From the NCBI RefSeq assembly GCF_009730915.1, contig NC_052475.1:28333016-28397015 (forward strand): DNA of 64,000 bases. The letters run 5' to 3'. Below, piece by piece: positions 23,986 through 42,470 of this stretch (the first letter of the stretch is position 1; every line of letters begins with the position of its first letter). This stretch comes from Dioscorea cayenensis subsp. rotundata. Taxonomy: Eukaryota > Streptophyta > Magnoliopsida > Dioscoreales > Dioscoreaceae. Made by a program: the position numbers and the translations under genes. Under the pieces are notes generated by a model. The model searched no databases and had not been told where the DNA came from. It saw only the letters and a program-made list of their open reading frames with translations.

Positions 23986-24426
23986 TATATTTTGAGTACT
24001 CAAAAACAAATTATTCAAAAATAATAATGGAATAAAAATAAATGATCAAATAACTTGATCAACTGAAAGTTTTAAAATGGTTTGAAACTAACTTATAATT
24101 AAAATACTCTTGTCTAATTTGGCTTCTTGCTTTTTAATTTTCAAGACTAAAGAGAAAAAGAAAACAGTTATTCATTCAAACTGTAGTCATATATATCTAG
24201 AAACGTTTGAGAAACACCTAAAAACAATTTCCACTGTTTATTTTTTATATATCATGTGACCTCTTCTTTCAAACCTAAATGTGAACAACTCTTCCACCTC
24301 ATCTCAATAAAGCTAGAAAGTCAGACACTGCAACCAAAATCTAAAAAAAGTCTTTTTGGGGGGGGATGAAATCAAATACCTTGTTAGTGAGAAAAACCCA
24401 GAGAAATCTAGCAGCTCTTGTGTCTA
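23986..24426. other. Upstream region of the LRR receptor kinase
   Basis: Non-coding promoter and leader region. A GGGGGGGATG block sits at 24360-24368 and no clear TATA box was chosen. Confidence 0.4.
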
Positions 24427-24462
24427 ATGTCTAAAGCCCGTCCAAGACGGTATCGTCACCGC

Positions 24463-27023
24463 ATGGTTGAACTGGGAATGGTATCACCGCCGCTTCTTCT
24501 CCTCCTCCTCCTCCTTTCCCTTCTCCCTGGCGGGGCACCCGACCTCGCCGGGGATGCGGCGGCACTACTTGCCCTTCGCGCCGCAGTGGGCCGCTCCGTT
24601 CTTCGATGGAACGCCAGCGCCTCGCCGTGCTCGTGGCGCGGTGTGAGCTGCTCCGATAACCGCGTCTCCGTGCTGCGCCTCCCCGGCTCTGGCCTCCTCG
24701 GCGCGATACCGGCTGGCACCTTAACGAACCTCACCGCTCTTCGCGTTCTCAGCCTCCGATTCAATGGACTTTCCGGCGCCCTACCGTCGGACATCGGCTC
24801 TTTGCGAAATCTCAACAGTATCATCCTCCGAAACAACCGGTTCTCCGGCGAGCTCCCCAACTCCCTCTTCTCCCTCTCTGGACTCGTCCGGCTCGACCTC
24901 TCCGAGAACAACTTTTCCGGCGGGATCTCGCCGGGGTTTAACAATTTCACTGGCATCCGGACCTTGCTTCTCCAGAACAACAGCTTCTCCGGTGAGATGC
25001 CGGAGATGAGCTTCTCAAGATTGAAAAGCTTCAACATCTCATATAACAATCTCACTGGATCGATCCCTCGGGGAATGAGATCCCAACAGGCGAGCTCGTT
25101 TCTGGGGATGTCCCTGTGCGGCGGGCCTCTTCGTTCGTGCCAAAACGAAACCTCTCCAACTCCATCGCCATCACCACCGCCATCGCCACCGCCACCGCCA
25201 CCGCCAGCATCATCGCCATCGCCGCCGACTGCAAATCGGACAACTGGGGGAAGCAGCAGCAGCAGCAATCTCTCCGGTGGCGCGATCGCGGGGATCGCGG
25301 TGGGATCAGCGGCGGGGGTACTCCTCCTCTTGGCTTTGCTCATTGTTTTTTGCAATCGACGCCGCCGTCCGAGCAGCGAGCCCCCTGTCAGCGTTGCAGC
25401 GGCCACAGCGGCGAGACCGGCCACATCAGCGCCGGCTGTGGCGAAGAATCCTGCCCCAGCTCCGGCGGCGGCTGCGGCGGTGGAGAAGAGACTGGTATTT
25501 GTTGGGGGTCAGGAGATGGGATTCGATCTGGAGGATTTGCTGAGGGCTTCGGCGGAGGTTCTCGGGAAGGGGCCAATTGGGACTACGTACAAGGCGGTGC
25601 TGGAGAAGGGGGAGGTGGTGGCTGTGAAGAGACTGAGGGATGTGGGAGTAGATGAGAAGGAGTTCAGGGAGAGTATGGAAGCCATTGGTGAGCTTGATCA
25701 CGAGAATGTGGTGAAGCTGAGAGCTTATTATTACAGCCGAGATGAGAAACTTCTTGTTTATGAGTTCATGCCCTTGGGTAGCCTCTCTTCTTTCTTGCAA
25801 GGTATCCACTCTTCTTCTCTTCTCTTCATTGCTTATTTACAATATGGTTCATTTTATTGCCAAATTGCTCTGCATTTCTGATTTATAAATTGTTTTAATT
25901 TCATGCTTATTTGGTTCAAAATTGTTGCATAGTTTTCAAGAATTTTTTTTTTTTTTTTAATCTCTGTTGTTCATGTTTGAAGTTTAATCTTTTACTGCAT
26001 TGAGAAATTAGTATGTTACATTATGTTATGTCTTAATTCATCTAGTTGTATTCTTACCATAGCTTTAGTGTTTTCTTTTGTATAGGAATATCTTTTTTCT
26101 TATGCAATCTTTTATACATTAACTTCATTCGCATTCTTTAATTTTTAAATATATAACTCAGGTAGGAAAAGCTACTATTCTCTCAATTTTTAATAATTAG
26201 CATGTGAATACTGTAATATCATCTAATACAATGAATTCAACCCCAAAGCATATGTCCAGATCTACAATCCAAATCTCAAATATGGGATTAGTCTGGAATG
26301 ATTACTTCATTTCTGCAACAAATTGGGAGCTTTCATCCACAATGCAAATTATTTAAATAATGAATTAACTTAACTTGATATAAAGATTCATTTACTGACA
26401 ATCCTGCATTCCCTGATTCAGGAAACAAAAGTTCAAGCCAGGCACCTCTCAATTGGTCTGAAAGATGCAGCATTGCCCTCTCGGCTGCCCGTGGAATTGA
26501 ATACATCCACTCCAAAGGCTCCAAAAGTTCTCATGGGGGCATTAAGTCCTCCAACATCCTTCTCGGCAGAGATAATGAAGCCCAGCTTTCAGACAATGGC
26601 CTTGCTCAGCTAATTACCCCTACTGAAAACCTGATCAGTGGCTACACTGCTCCAGAAGTCACTGATACTTTAAGGATCACACAAAAGTCAGATGTATACA
26701 GTTTTGGTGTGCTTCTCTTGGAGTTAATATCTGGTAAGGCGCCTTTGCAGGAGGTGCACAAAAGCAAGGGTGGCGCCGATCTGCCAGGGTGGGTCCAGAC
26801 TGTGGCTCCTGAGAATTGGAGAGATGTGTTTGATCCTGAGCTGCTAAAGTATCAGGATGTGGAAGAGGAGATAGTGCAATTGTTACAATTGGGTGTTGAG
26901 TGTGCTTCTCAGTATCAGCATCAGAGGCCTTTAATGTCTGAAGTTGTGGCTCGGATTGAGGCTATTCATGGATCAAAAACTCTCTTGTCAGAGCAGCAGC
27001 AGGAGGACTCTGTTGATCCTTGA
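24463..27023 (+). CDS. LRR receptor-like kinase with a degenerate kinase core
   Basis: Two exons, 24463-25801 and 26422-27023 (646 aa), in the LRR III class of RLK902/RKL1-type genes, which share this single intron. Order: signal peptide (about 1-30, leucine-rich), LRRNT_2 with ASPCSWRGVSC, about five LRRs, a proline-rich PSPPPSPPPPPP wall-like linker, a TM segment at about 274-297 followed by NRRRR, then the kinase. The glycine loop GKGPIG (368-373) and VAVKRL (K389) are present. The HRD site is HGG (484-486) and DFG is DNG (504-506), so ATP hydrolysis is doubtful. Loss of HRD is family-wide, but the DFG change is unusual. It should act at the plasma membrane as a co-receptor or scaffold. 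Start: in-frame ATGs lie at 24427, 24463 and 24478; the latter two give the better signal peptide. Exon 1 is markedly GC-rich compared with its surroundings. Confidence 0.9.
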
Positions 27024-29190
27024 GAGAGGTGTGTTTTTACATTTCATTTTCTAATGTTTAAACGCTTGTATCTAGTTTTTATTTTTTTATTTTTTTTTAT
27101 GGTTCTATGATTTATCCTGTTGTTGATGAATGATGTATACTTCATACAGTGATCATTTTAAAGTCACAAAATTCAAAGTTTTAGAGTATCATAATTCAAA
27201 GTGAATTTTGTTTTGTTTTGTTTTATCTTATCTTATTTTATTGTTTTTATAATTTATAGTGATTTGATGAATTATTGTTGAGCTTAGTTTTTGAATAAAG
27301 AGCTTAGGTATTTTGATTGTTGGAGTTCGTACTTTTGTTTTTGTTTTGGATAATTTTATGCATGCTTATATACAGCTTAAAACAGATGAGCTCTAAAAAT
27401 AATTTCAGAAAGTTTGAAAATGATTCTGTGTATGTATATATACATTTTTAACTCTCTCTAAAGTCTGAAATTTGCTCTCATCTATTTGGTTGATCTGTTG
27501 ATGGTTTTATTAGAAAACTGTTATTTAATTATGTTTTTTTTTTAATAAATTTATTTAATAATGTTATGTTTTTAAATTCGACTTCACACCTGCACCAAAT
27601 TAAAGACTTTCATGGGCTATGAATAGAGGATAACAAATTATAATCTAAAGTTTTCAACTAAATCTAATATGAAGCATTGACAACAAAAGTAATAAAAGTA
27701 ATTGGGCTTATTACATGAATTTCTGATTAAGATAATTACTTGAATATGCAACCTTCATTGTTACTTACTTTGTGAATTAGTAAAGAAAGATATCATCATT
27801 GTCTAGAAAACAATCAAACATACGTGGCCATCTAAAATAGACAACCATTAGCAATTCATTTTATATATTATTCTTGGAGCTTTGTCTTTCCATTTCCATG
27901 GATTCTTCCATGCTTGAGTGACACCTAGAAGCCTTTTCTTTTAAAAATTAATTAATAAACTACATATTCGTGACACCTAAAAGTTGCAATAAATTATTAA
28001 TTTCATCATCTTAACTTTTAATCTCAACCACTCATCAAAATCATTTTCATTGCCGGTAGATTTTACTACCCAAAAATTAAAACAAATATAATCTTATTGG
28101 TAAATATGAAAGTTTGATTATACATCAACAAATTAATAAAAAAAAATTATTCATGCCAAATATACTAATTTAAGCAAAAAAAATTTAAATGAAAAAATAT
28201 ATTAAGGGAAGTGATCTCTGATCATTGGACAACATTTTACAAGAAAAATTTAGAGTTTCACATTCAAATTATACTATTTCAAAATTATTATATATCTATA
28301 TATATTTTTGACAAAGTTATTAATAGATATACATATGATAATAACGTGTTAATATATATATTATCATTCACAAATTATTATTAATAGATATTTTCTCCCC
28401 TCCAAATGAATGTATATATATCTTTGAGATCTTAAGTAATACTATATTACATATATACAAACTTCTATTATTAACAAAGTGTATGTTTTCCCATGGATAA
28501 TTGACAGCCGTACACGTGGTCCGCTGATCTTCTTCCCATAAAGTTTATTCTTTTTCATGATGCCATGGACCCCTCCTGCACAACCTCAATTCCATATTTT
28601 TTTTTCATGATTTTCAACTCTCATTATGTTTTTCAGTTTTGGGATCCGCATAATCCAACAACCCGTTAAGGACCCGACCCGAAAATCAAGATTCTCGATC
28701 AAAACAATATATCAAGGGGAAAAAAAGAAAATGTTACGGAAAAATAATTGATAAATGTAATTATGCATTGTCCATTGTAAGGAATTAATTTACAAAATTG
28801 GTTTTTGATATTCATCCCAAATTAAAAATTATGATAAAAATATTTCAACCAATAATGTATTTATACCCTAATATGTGAACAATATAACTACTTAAAATTT
28901 TAATAAAGCAATAAATCTTGAAATGTAAAAGAAAAAAACCCCAAAAAAAAAAATATATATATAAATCCACATCTGAATCTACATGATTGCTTGTATATCA
29001 ATCTCACTCAATTTCGGACCCAAAAATCGGATTATTTAAAACCCGAATCCGATATAACCTCAGCTCCCCCAGTGGTAAGTGTTAACTTATTCATACCGCT
29101 TATTGTCCAGAGCGGCCAAATCGGTAACTGAACCGCCTAGTAACTCGGGAATGAAGACATCGAGAACCATCACCATCATCAAACATCCAC
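27024..29190. other. RLK 3' flank, AT-rich spacer and PGM promoter
   Basis: 3' UTR-like sequence to about 27350, then AT-rich DNA without genes. An ABRE/G-box-like TACACGTGG lies at about 28511. Nothing else is recognised. Confidence 0.5.
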
Positions 29191-29198
29191 TATATAAG
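29191..29198 (+). promoter_or_regulatory. TATA box of the phosphoglucomutase gene
   Basis: TATATAAG lies 83 bp before the ATG, followed by a CT-rich leader (CTCCTCTCC) as in many highly expressed plant genes. Confidence 0.7.
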
Positions 29199-29273
29199 CA
29201 CTCCGTTCCCCTCCTCTCCTCCTCACTCCCTTTATCTTTCTCTTCTCCTTTTGATCCTCCTCTCGCCCTAAAA

Positions 29274-36094
<6,821 letters not shown>

Positions 36095-37296
36095 ATTCAA
36101 TATCCAAGTCTGGGTTATCTTTTCTCATTCTGAAAGTATTTTATATAATTACTGTGTTTCCGGTGAGCTATGCAGGGTTGATGTTGAGTATAATAACTGC
36201 ATCGGATGAGAGTTTTTCGTGTCTTTTGTTGAAGATTGAAATAACGTGGCGTTGTGAACTTCGTTTTGATATTAACTTCCTTTATCTCATTTCAAAATAA
36301 ATAGTGTGGTTGAGTTTGTATTGTCTTATGCTAAGTTACCTCAAAAGTTTGCTTACAATGCATTTACCGCAGTGAAGGCCCACTGGTGACCCAAGACATG
36401 GACCTATTGCACATTCCAAGGATGGGTAAAATATGAGTTACTGAGAATAATCTATTGACTTTGTTGAAATGCTGCAAATGCATCCAATAAACCACCTCCT
36501 GTTGTGGAAGAGTTAACTCCCAAATAAATAAGAGGTTGGAGTTCAAATTCCGTTTTCACAGAATGGTGCATGGCTGTGGGGTTTTGTCTATATTTAGAAG
36601 AAAGAAAAAATAAAAGCATCAAATGACTAATAGAAGGTCTATACTCTTGTTTTTCATTGGATGCACACATAATTCTAAAATAGAAATTTAAGCAGAGAGT
36701 TTTTTCGGATTTTTCTTTTCTCTTGTTTTATCTACTTTTATAAAAGTAAACAAATAAAATATTTATTTCATCAGAAGTCGAAGGAAGTATTTTTTCTTCT
36801 TCAAAGGATAATTAACTTAAATACTCAATTAAGTCAGAATTAAAATTTTCAAAAAAAATAAGTCAGAATTGGAATAAGATGAGTTACAACAAATAATGAG
36901 AACACTTGCATGCATGCAATCAGATATAATAGCTGCGGTAAATTTTACCCCCTGTCCAGTGACCACATGCAACATCAAACATTTAATAACATTTAGGAAA
37001 GAATTTTTTAGTAAAAAAGAAAAATGGATAACTTTGTTAAAATGAAACCAGATTACAACGGAGCACGGTGAAATTACCGTGAAAACTGACTAACAAAAGA
37101 GAGGAACTTAAGGAAGAAAGTTAGAATTAGTCTATGTCTTCCATATTATTGAGAGCACAAAACAAAGCAGAAGTAGCAGGTAAGCATTGTGCCTCCTTAT
37201 TTGATTTCATGCAAATTGAAAGCTAGGAACTAAAGTAAAGACAATGCACTGATTATAGAACTCAAGAACTTGAAATCTCATGGAAGAGATAACTTC
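36095..37296. other. Convergent intergenic region between PGM and glutamine synthetase
   Basis: Holds the two 3' UTRs (PGM side to about 36310, GS side from about 37140). The middle is AT-rich and no gene was seen. Confidence 0.5.
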
Positions 37297-39320
37297 TTAA
37301 TTTGGTTTCCAAAGGAGGGTAGTCTCAGCAATCATGGAAGTAACAACATATGGGTCCATGTTTGAAGCTGGCCTCCTGTCTTCAAAGTAACCTGTTAAGA
37401 CATCAGAAACTATGTCTTTTTAACTTTTGATTACAAAAAAAAATATCAATTCTAAACTTGAATATAAAATGATCAAAGAGAAACAAGACCTTTGCCCATT
37501 TTTTCGGTGTCACGGCCGACACGAATCGATGCTCCACGGTCCGCAACTCCCTAACAAAAATATAATTATAAGAATTTACCTTGTAGAAAAGAATCTAATT
37601 GACATAGATTGTTATGGCTAACAATTATATCATATTAATGAAATTTATCTCTAATAGATCACATATCTTAGAGTACATGAGCTTATTTATTTAGTGTCTC
37701 TTATAATGTTTGTAACTCACCCATTTGAAGGTGTTAATATCTGCAGTTTCATGTCGTCCTGTGAGACGGCGTTCATTGCCTTCTCCATAAGCAGAAATAT
37801 GTTCTTTGTGTCTCAGACCAAGATTTTCGATCGCTTTCCTTATTACATTGTAGCCTCCATCATTTCTCATAGACTTAGTACTGTATATATACACAAATAA
37901 TGGAAAGTATAAGCAAAAAATCAAATACATGAAAGGTGATATGCACTAATATCTACAATGTCACATTGACATTACCTGTAGTTTGTATGAGCACCTGCAC
38001 CATTCCAATCTCCCTAATCACACAGGAAATTTTTTTTTTTTTATAAATAAACGACTTTAAGAATTATGAACTTTTACAAAAACAATGACATTAAAACAGC
38101 AAAAGAAATCAAACCTGAATTGGCTTTGGATCAAAAGAGAGGACCACACCAGCCAACTCTGTGATTCGCTGTTTAACAACAGAAAAAGAAAATGGTAGTA
38201 ATATCTTCATACCACATACTAGAAATTACAGTAGGCACAGTTTTACCTCAAGGATGTATCGAGCAATCCATAATTGATCTCCGGCAGAAATACCGACAGC
38301 AGGGCCAACTTGGAACTCCCACTGAAGATTATTAAATTAATGCAAATGTTTGAAGTTTGAATCCAAGAGAAGAAGATTAAGCTAGTGTTACCTGTCCTGG
38401 CATTACTTCTCCATTGATTCCACTGATGTTGATTCCTGCATAAAGGCAAGCCTTGTAATGGGCATCAACGACATCACGCCGGAAACACTTATTGGCTCCA
38501 ACAGAGCAGTAATAAGGACCCTGATACAATTTTTGAATTCATTAATTCCATTGAAATGGATGAGTATGAGGTTTTTTAGTAGAAGTTAAGCTTGAGTTGA
38601 TACTTGTTTAACTAGAATTGCAGAATAGATAAACATGATCAATGGAAGGTATGAACTGTCAGCAATTAAAATTGCACATTTTTTTTTTCAATCTAGGAAT
38701 TAAATGAAACTGATTATGTTTCAGAAAAATATAAATAAATACCTGAGGACCAGGATAGCCACCTAAAGGCCAACCAACAGGCCAGTTGACATCTTTCTGC
38801 AGAAGAGTGTACTCCTGCTCTATTCCAAACCTTGTTTTGGTTTTGAAAAAATGTATATAAATAAGAGAAGTATAAATCATGAAATCAAACAAACAAGCAT
38901 AAAATTAAGAAAAATAAATTACAAGTATACCAAGGCTCTTCAGCAGCAACATCAGGATGATTGAATATATTAGCAGCATTGTAGCGTTTGTTGGTCGGTA
39001 TCGGTTCTCCGGCCGGTGTATAACAATCACACATAACCTGTGATTGATGTGAAACAATGTGAATTTTAATGAGAGGATCAATGTTATCATGTTCAAAAGG
39101 AAAAACTGAAGAATATAAGCTTACAAGAATGTTATTCCCCCTCCTAAATGGATCCTTGAATATGGCCTGGGGACTGCACATTAATTGCAAAAAATCCGTT
39201 CAATCTAATGTAAAAACTTGCGTCAAAAAGAAAAAAGAAAAAAAAAACCTCAGACATACTTATAGTTGATCTTTGTTTAATTAGATGATTTGTGATTATT
39301 AGGACTATGATCTTATTAGA

Positions 39321-39369
<49 letters not shown>

Positions 39370-40216
39370 TATGCCTTACTATAAGATCACTTCACTGTCC
39401 TGTCCAGGTGCTTGACCTGTGCTGGAGCCATCATAGTTCCATTTTGGGAGCTTGCTTGGATCATTGACAGGGCCTGAGAGTGTCTGCTCAGAAGAAGCAT
39501 TTTTTCACATTAAATCAATATATATATATATATAAAGCGATTACAACCTAGTATATCAATTCAATATAAATATCAAACTAAACAACAAAAGAACAGATAG
39601 AAGTCATACCTAGTATATCAATTCAATATAAATATCAAACTAAACGACAAAAGAACAGATAGAAGTCATACCACATACATACATACATACATACATACGT
39701 ATGTATGTATATATACAGAGAGAAAGAGAGAAGAAGAAGAAGAAGAAGAAGACCATACTCAAAATGCCATTTATTATAGACAAAATCTATGATGAAATAA
39801 AATTAAGACAATGAGCCACTTAGAAATTTTACCCTTGCTTTGCTTCTGATATCAACTCCAGACCCTCCAACCCTGTAAACCAAAATAAATCAGATAACAA
39901 GTAATAGCCAGAAAAAGGTGCATCAAATCTCTCCATCAAACAATAACACACCTAACCTTACTAATTTCAGAAAAAAAATGAAGTACTTTTCAAATAAATA
40001 TTAATGAATATGCAGAAAACTATTCTTCAGAAAACAGAAATAGTATAATGCCAATAAAAAAAATAAAAAAAACTCTATTAAACAAACAGAGAACAAAAAC
40101 ATCATAAATAAAATTAAAGTATATATATGTGGCATGACAAACCAGATATACTCAGCAATGATCTTATCTGTGTGATCAGAGAGACTGAGATTGACAAGAT
40201 CATTGATGAGAGACAT
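37297..40216 (-). CDS. GLN1: Cytosolic glutamine synthetase (GS1)
   Basis: Makes glutamine from glutamate, ammonium and ATP in the cytosol, for nitrogen assimilation and remobilisation. Thirteen exons in transcription order: 40143-40216, 39833-39872, 39380-39483, 39125-39173, 38931-39037, 38743-38830, 38392-38520, 38247-38321, 38115-38168, 37976-38013, 37721-37880, 37490-37550, 37297-37391 (1074 nt, 357 aa). There is no plastid presequence and no GS2 C-terminal extension. Key residues are present: the EQEYTLL glutamate, E192 in [10 protein letters not shown]249 in [20 protein letters not shown], and [10 protein letters not shown] local oddity is [15 protein letters not shown] (159-173), where most GS1 proteins have a CGVGADKAFGRD-like sequence. 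The start matches the conserved MSL-NDL N-terminus. The best TATA box is at 40297-40303. Confidence 0.97.
39321..39363. repeat. (AAT)n microsatellite in GS intron 3
   Basis: About 14 AAT units within the intron between 39174 and 39379. Confidence 0.85.
39547..39670. repeat. 62-bp tandem duplication in GS intron 2
   Basis: Units 39547-39608 and 39609-39670 differ at one base. The single mismatch points to a recent duplication. Confidence 0.9.
39672..39750. repeat. CATA/TATG palindromic microsatellite and GAA run in GS intron 2
   Basis: (CATA)n runs into (TATG)n to form a perfect fold-back (about 39672-39712), followed by GA and AGA runs. Confidence 0.8.
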
Positions 40217-40296
40217 GGTTGGTGAAGTAAAGGAAGAAGCCAGGAATAGTATACAATGAAGAGATGTGAGGAGGAAATGTGAAAAACTTCATGGGG

Positions 40297-40303
40297 GATT
40301 TAT
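40297..40303 (-). promoter_or_regulatory. TATA box of the glutamine synthetase gene
   Basis: Minus-strand TATAAAT lies about 80 bp before the ATG at 40216, a standard spacing. Confidence 0.65.
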
Positions 40304-42470
40304 AGAGTTGATGTTAGTGGTGGGAATGTGAAGATGATGCTTAATTTTTATTCCGGTAAGGTACAATAATGCAAAAGATATTGATAAAGTACTAGTGGTA
40401 AAAAGAATATCCAAATTGGAACACAAGTGTAGTCCTTTTTAATAAGTACAGGTGTGGTTTTTGGAGGCAGAGTTCGAGTTGAACAAGCTAAGATGATTAG
40501 AGTTCTTCATTGATTTTTATTTTTATAATTGACGCATTTTGTGCTCATTTTGTTTTTAGATTTTTTCAATTTTGATATGAGTTTCGTTTAGTTGTTCTGA
40601 GGATCATAAAATATGTTTATGATCTATAAAGATGCTTGAAGGGAGGGAGATTCGTCCATGTGGGATGGGGAAAAGCTCATTGATATCTAGATAAAATCTC
40701 AACTTTTTTAATCACTCAGATCATCTCTTTTTTGTCAACTTATTTTTCCATGAAACTGTTTTTTTTTTTTCCCAAATCTAACACGTGTTTCTTTTTGAAG
40801 GATGAAACTGTGTTTTTTTCTTCTTTCCTTTAGAAATTGATACAATATGATCAAAAGCAATATCTTCTACTTATTTATTTATTTTATTAAAAATGTTTGT
40901 ACAAATTTCGAGGTTTGATAACAAAGGTTGCCAACTTTGATTCTTCTTCCTCAGAGTATATATTTAATGGCTGATGCTGTGAAATCTTTGCTTGATTCAT
41001 TGAAATGCAAACAATTGCTAGACATTCATATATCTCGCAAGGAAATTGTCACAAGATTTGCATGACAGAGCTGCAATGTCATGCTGGAATCAATCAATTA
41101 TCAAATACCAAATGTGTAGTGTATATATATATATATATATATATAGAGGGGTATCTATGAGTTTTTTAAGTATCCGGTCATGTATCAAAGGAATCCATAA
41201 GTTTTACCAGTGTATAGGTGATCATGGTATCACTAGATTAAAGTGTTTTTGGCTAGTATATTCTTCGTGAACCTAGAGAAAAATGGGGGAAATAATTGTT
41301 TTTCTTTTGCATACATATACGCCTGTAAACTTGTTGTAGGTACACCTTTCCTTTGAAATATCGGACTTCAGTAAATCAATTGAAAAACATCTTTATGGCA
41401 TTTAATAAGATTGTAATTCTTAATCCTCAACATTTTGTCATCTCAAAGATTGTGATTAAGGTTAAAAGCATTAAAAAATAAAAAATAACATTTCCAAAGC
41501 ATGAAAGAGTGGTTTATTCACATTTTTAAAAAAACAATAAAACAATAAGAAATTTTTAAAATTTTAAATAAGAAATCTATGAAAAAAAAATTGAGATATC
41601 ATCTGCATATATAAAATTTTAAAGAAATCAAAGAATCTATGTATACATATACATAAGTGCAGAATTTTACAGAATTCTGCAAGCGTACATGTGCATGTAA
41701 ACAAGAATAATTTCTGCATTCTTTATCTACAAGTCATCGAAAACATTTTCTATTATGAGATGGTAACTTTTCCAGAGCTCATAACCGAAAGTCTGACACA
41801 TATATAAAGTATTTTTTACTTCTCTTGACAACCACTAAAAGAAAAGGCCATTAAAAAAAGTTCCCTGTTCATGCCTGCAGACTAGTTCTGCAATGCAATA
41901 TGAACCGTTAATGGAGGCATGGAACATATTCTCAAGAACCAAATCCTGTTAAATGGCACAGTTATTGTCAGGTTTGGAATATATTACATCAAAATATAAA
42001 ATCTCCAGCTTTTCATCATCAAGATTTTTTAGTGAAAAATGAGATAAACAATATAGTAGCTGGAAAATTACATTTATGATGGCAGTACAAAAAAAACACA
42101 AATAATTTTAAACAAGGAACCCACAAAGACTACAATGTACATTCTTCTGGCTGCTTTATAGCTGGACATGAGAACCAACTGATCTTCTTGCCCAAATCTT
42201 TCCCCCTCTGGCTCATATGGTCTTCAAAAATAAGTGAAAAAGGTAAAAATGGCCACATGAGCATGTCATCCGGGAACAAAAAGAATAGTTCCCGAGAATG
42301 TAGAGAATATCTTATTATACCCGACCTTGGATAAACAACCACTATTATGTTCTTTACACCCATTATACACTACTCTATCAACTGTTGCTCCAAATGGATG
42401 TGATGCTCCCCTGATACCGAGAACAAGTATGATGATATAAACAGAAAATCCCTAGATGTAAATAGCATGC
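40304..42470. other. Spacer between GS promoter and VAC14 3' end
   Basis: GS upstream DNA and VAC14 3' UTR-like sequence (about 42120-42470). A TA run lies at about 41119-41145. No gene or clear mobile element was seen. Confidence 0.5.

Noticed and set aside
24456-25424. 322-codon open frame on the minus strand
   Set aside because: It is the antisense shadow of the GC-rich receptor-kinase exon, arginine-rich and without domains.
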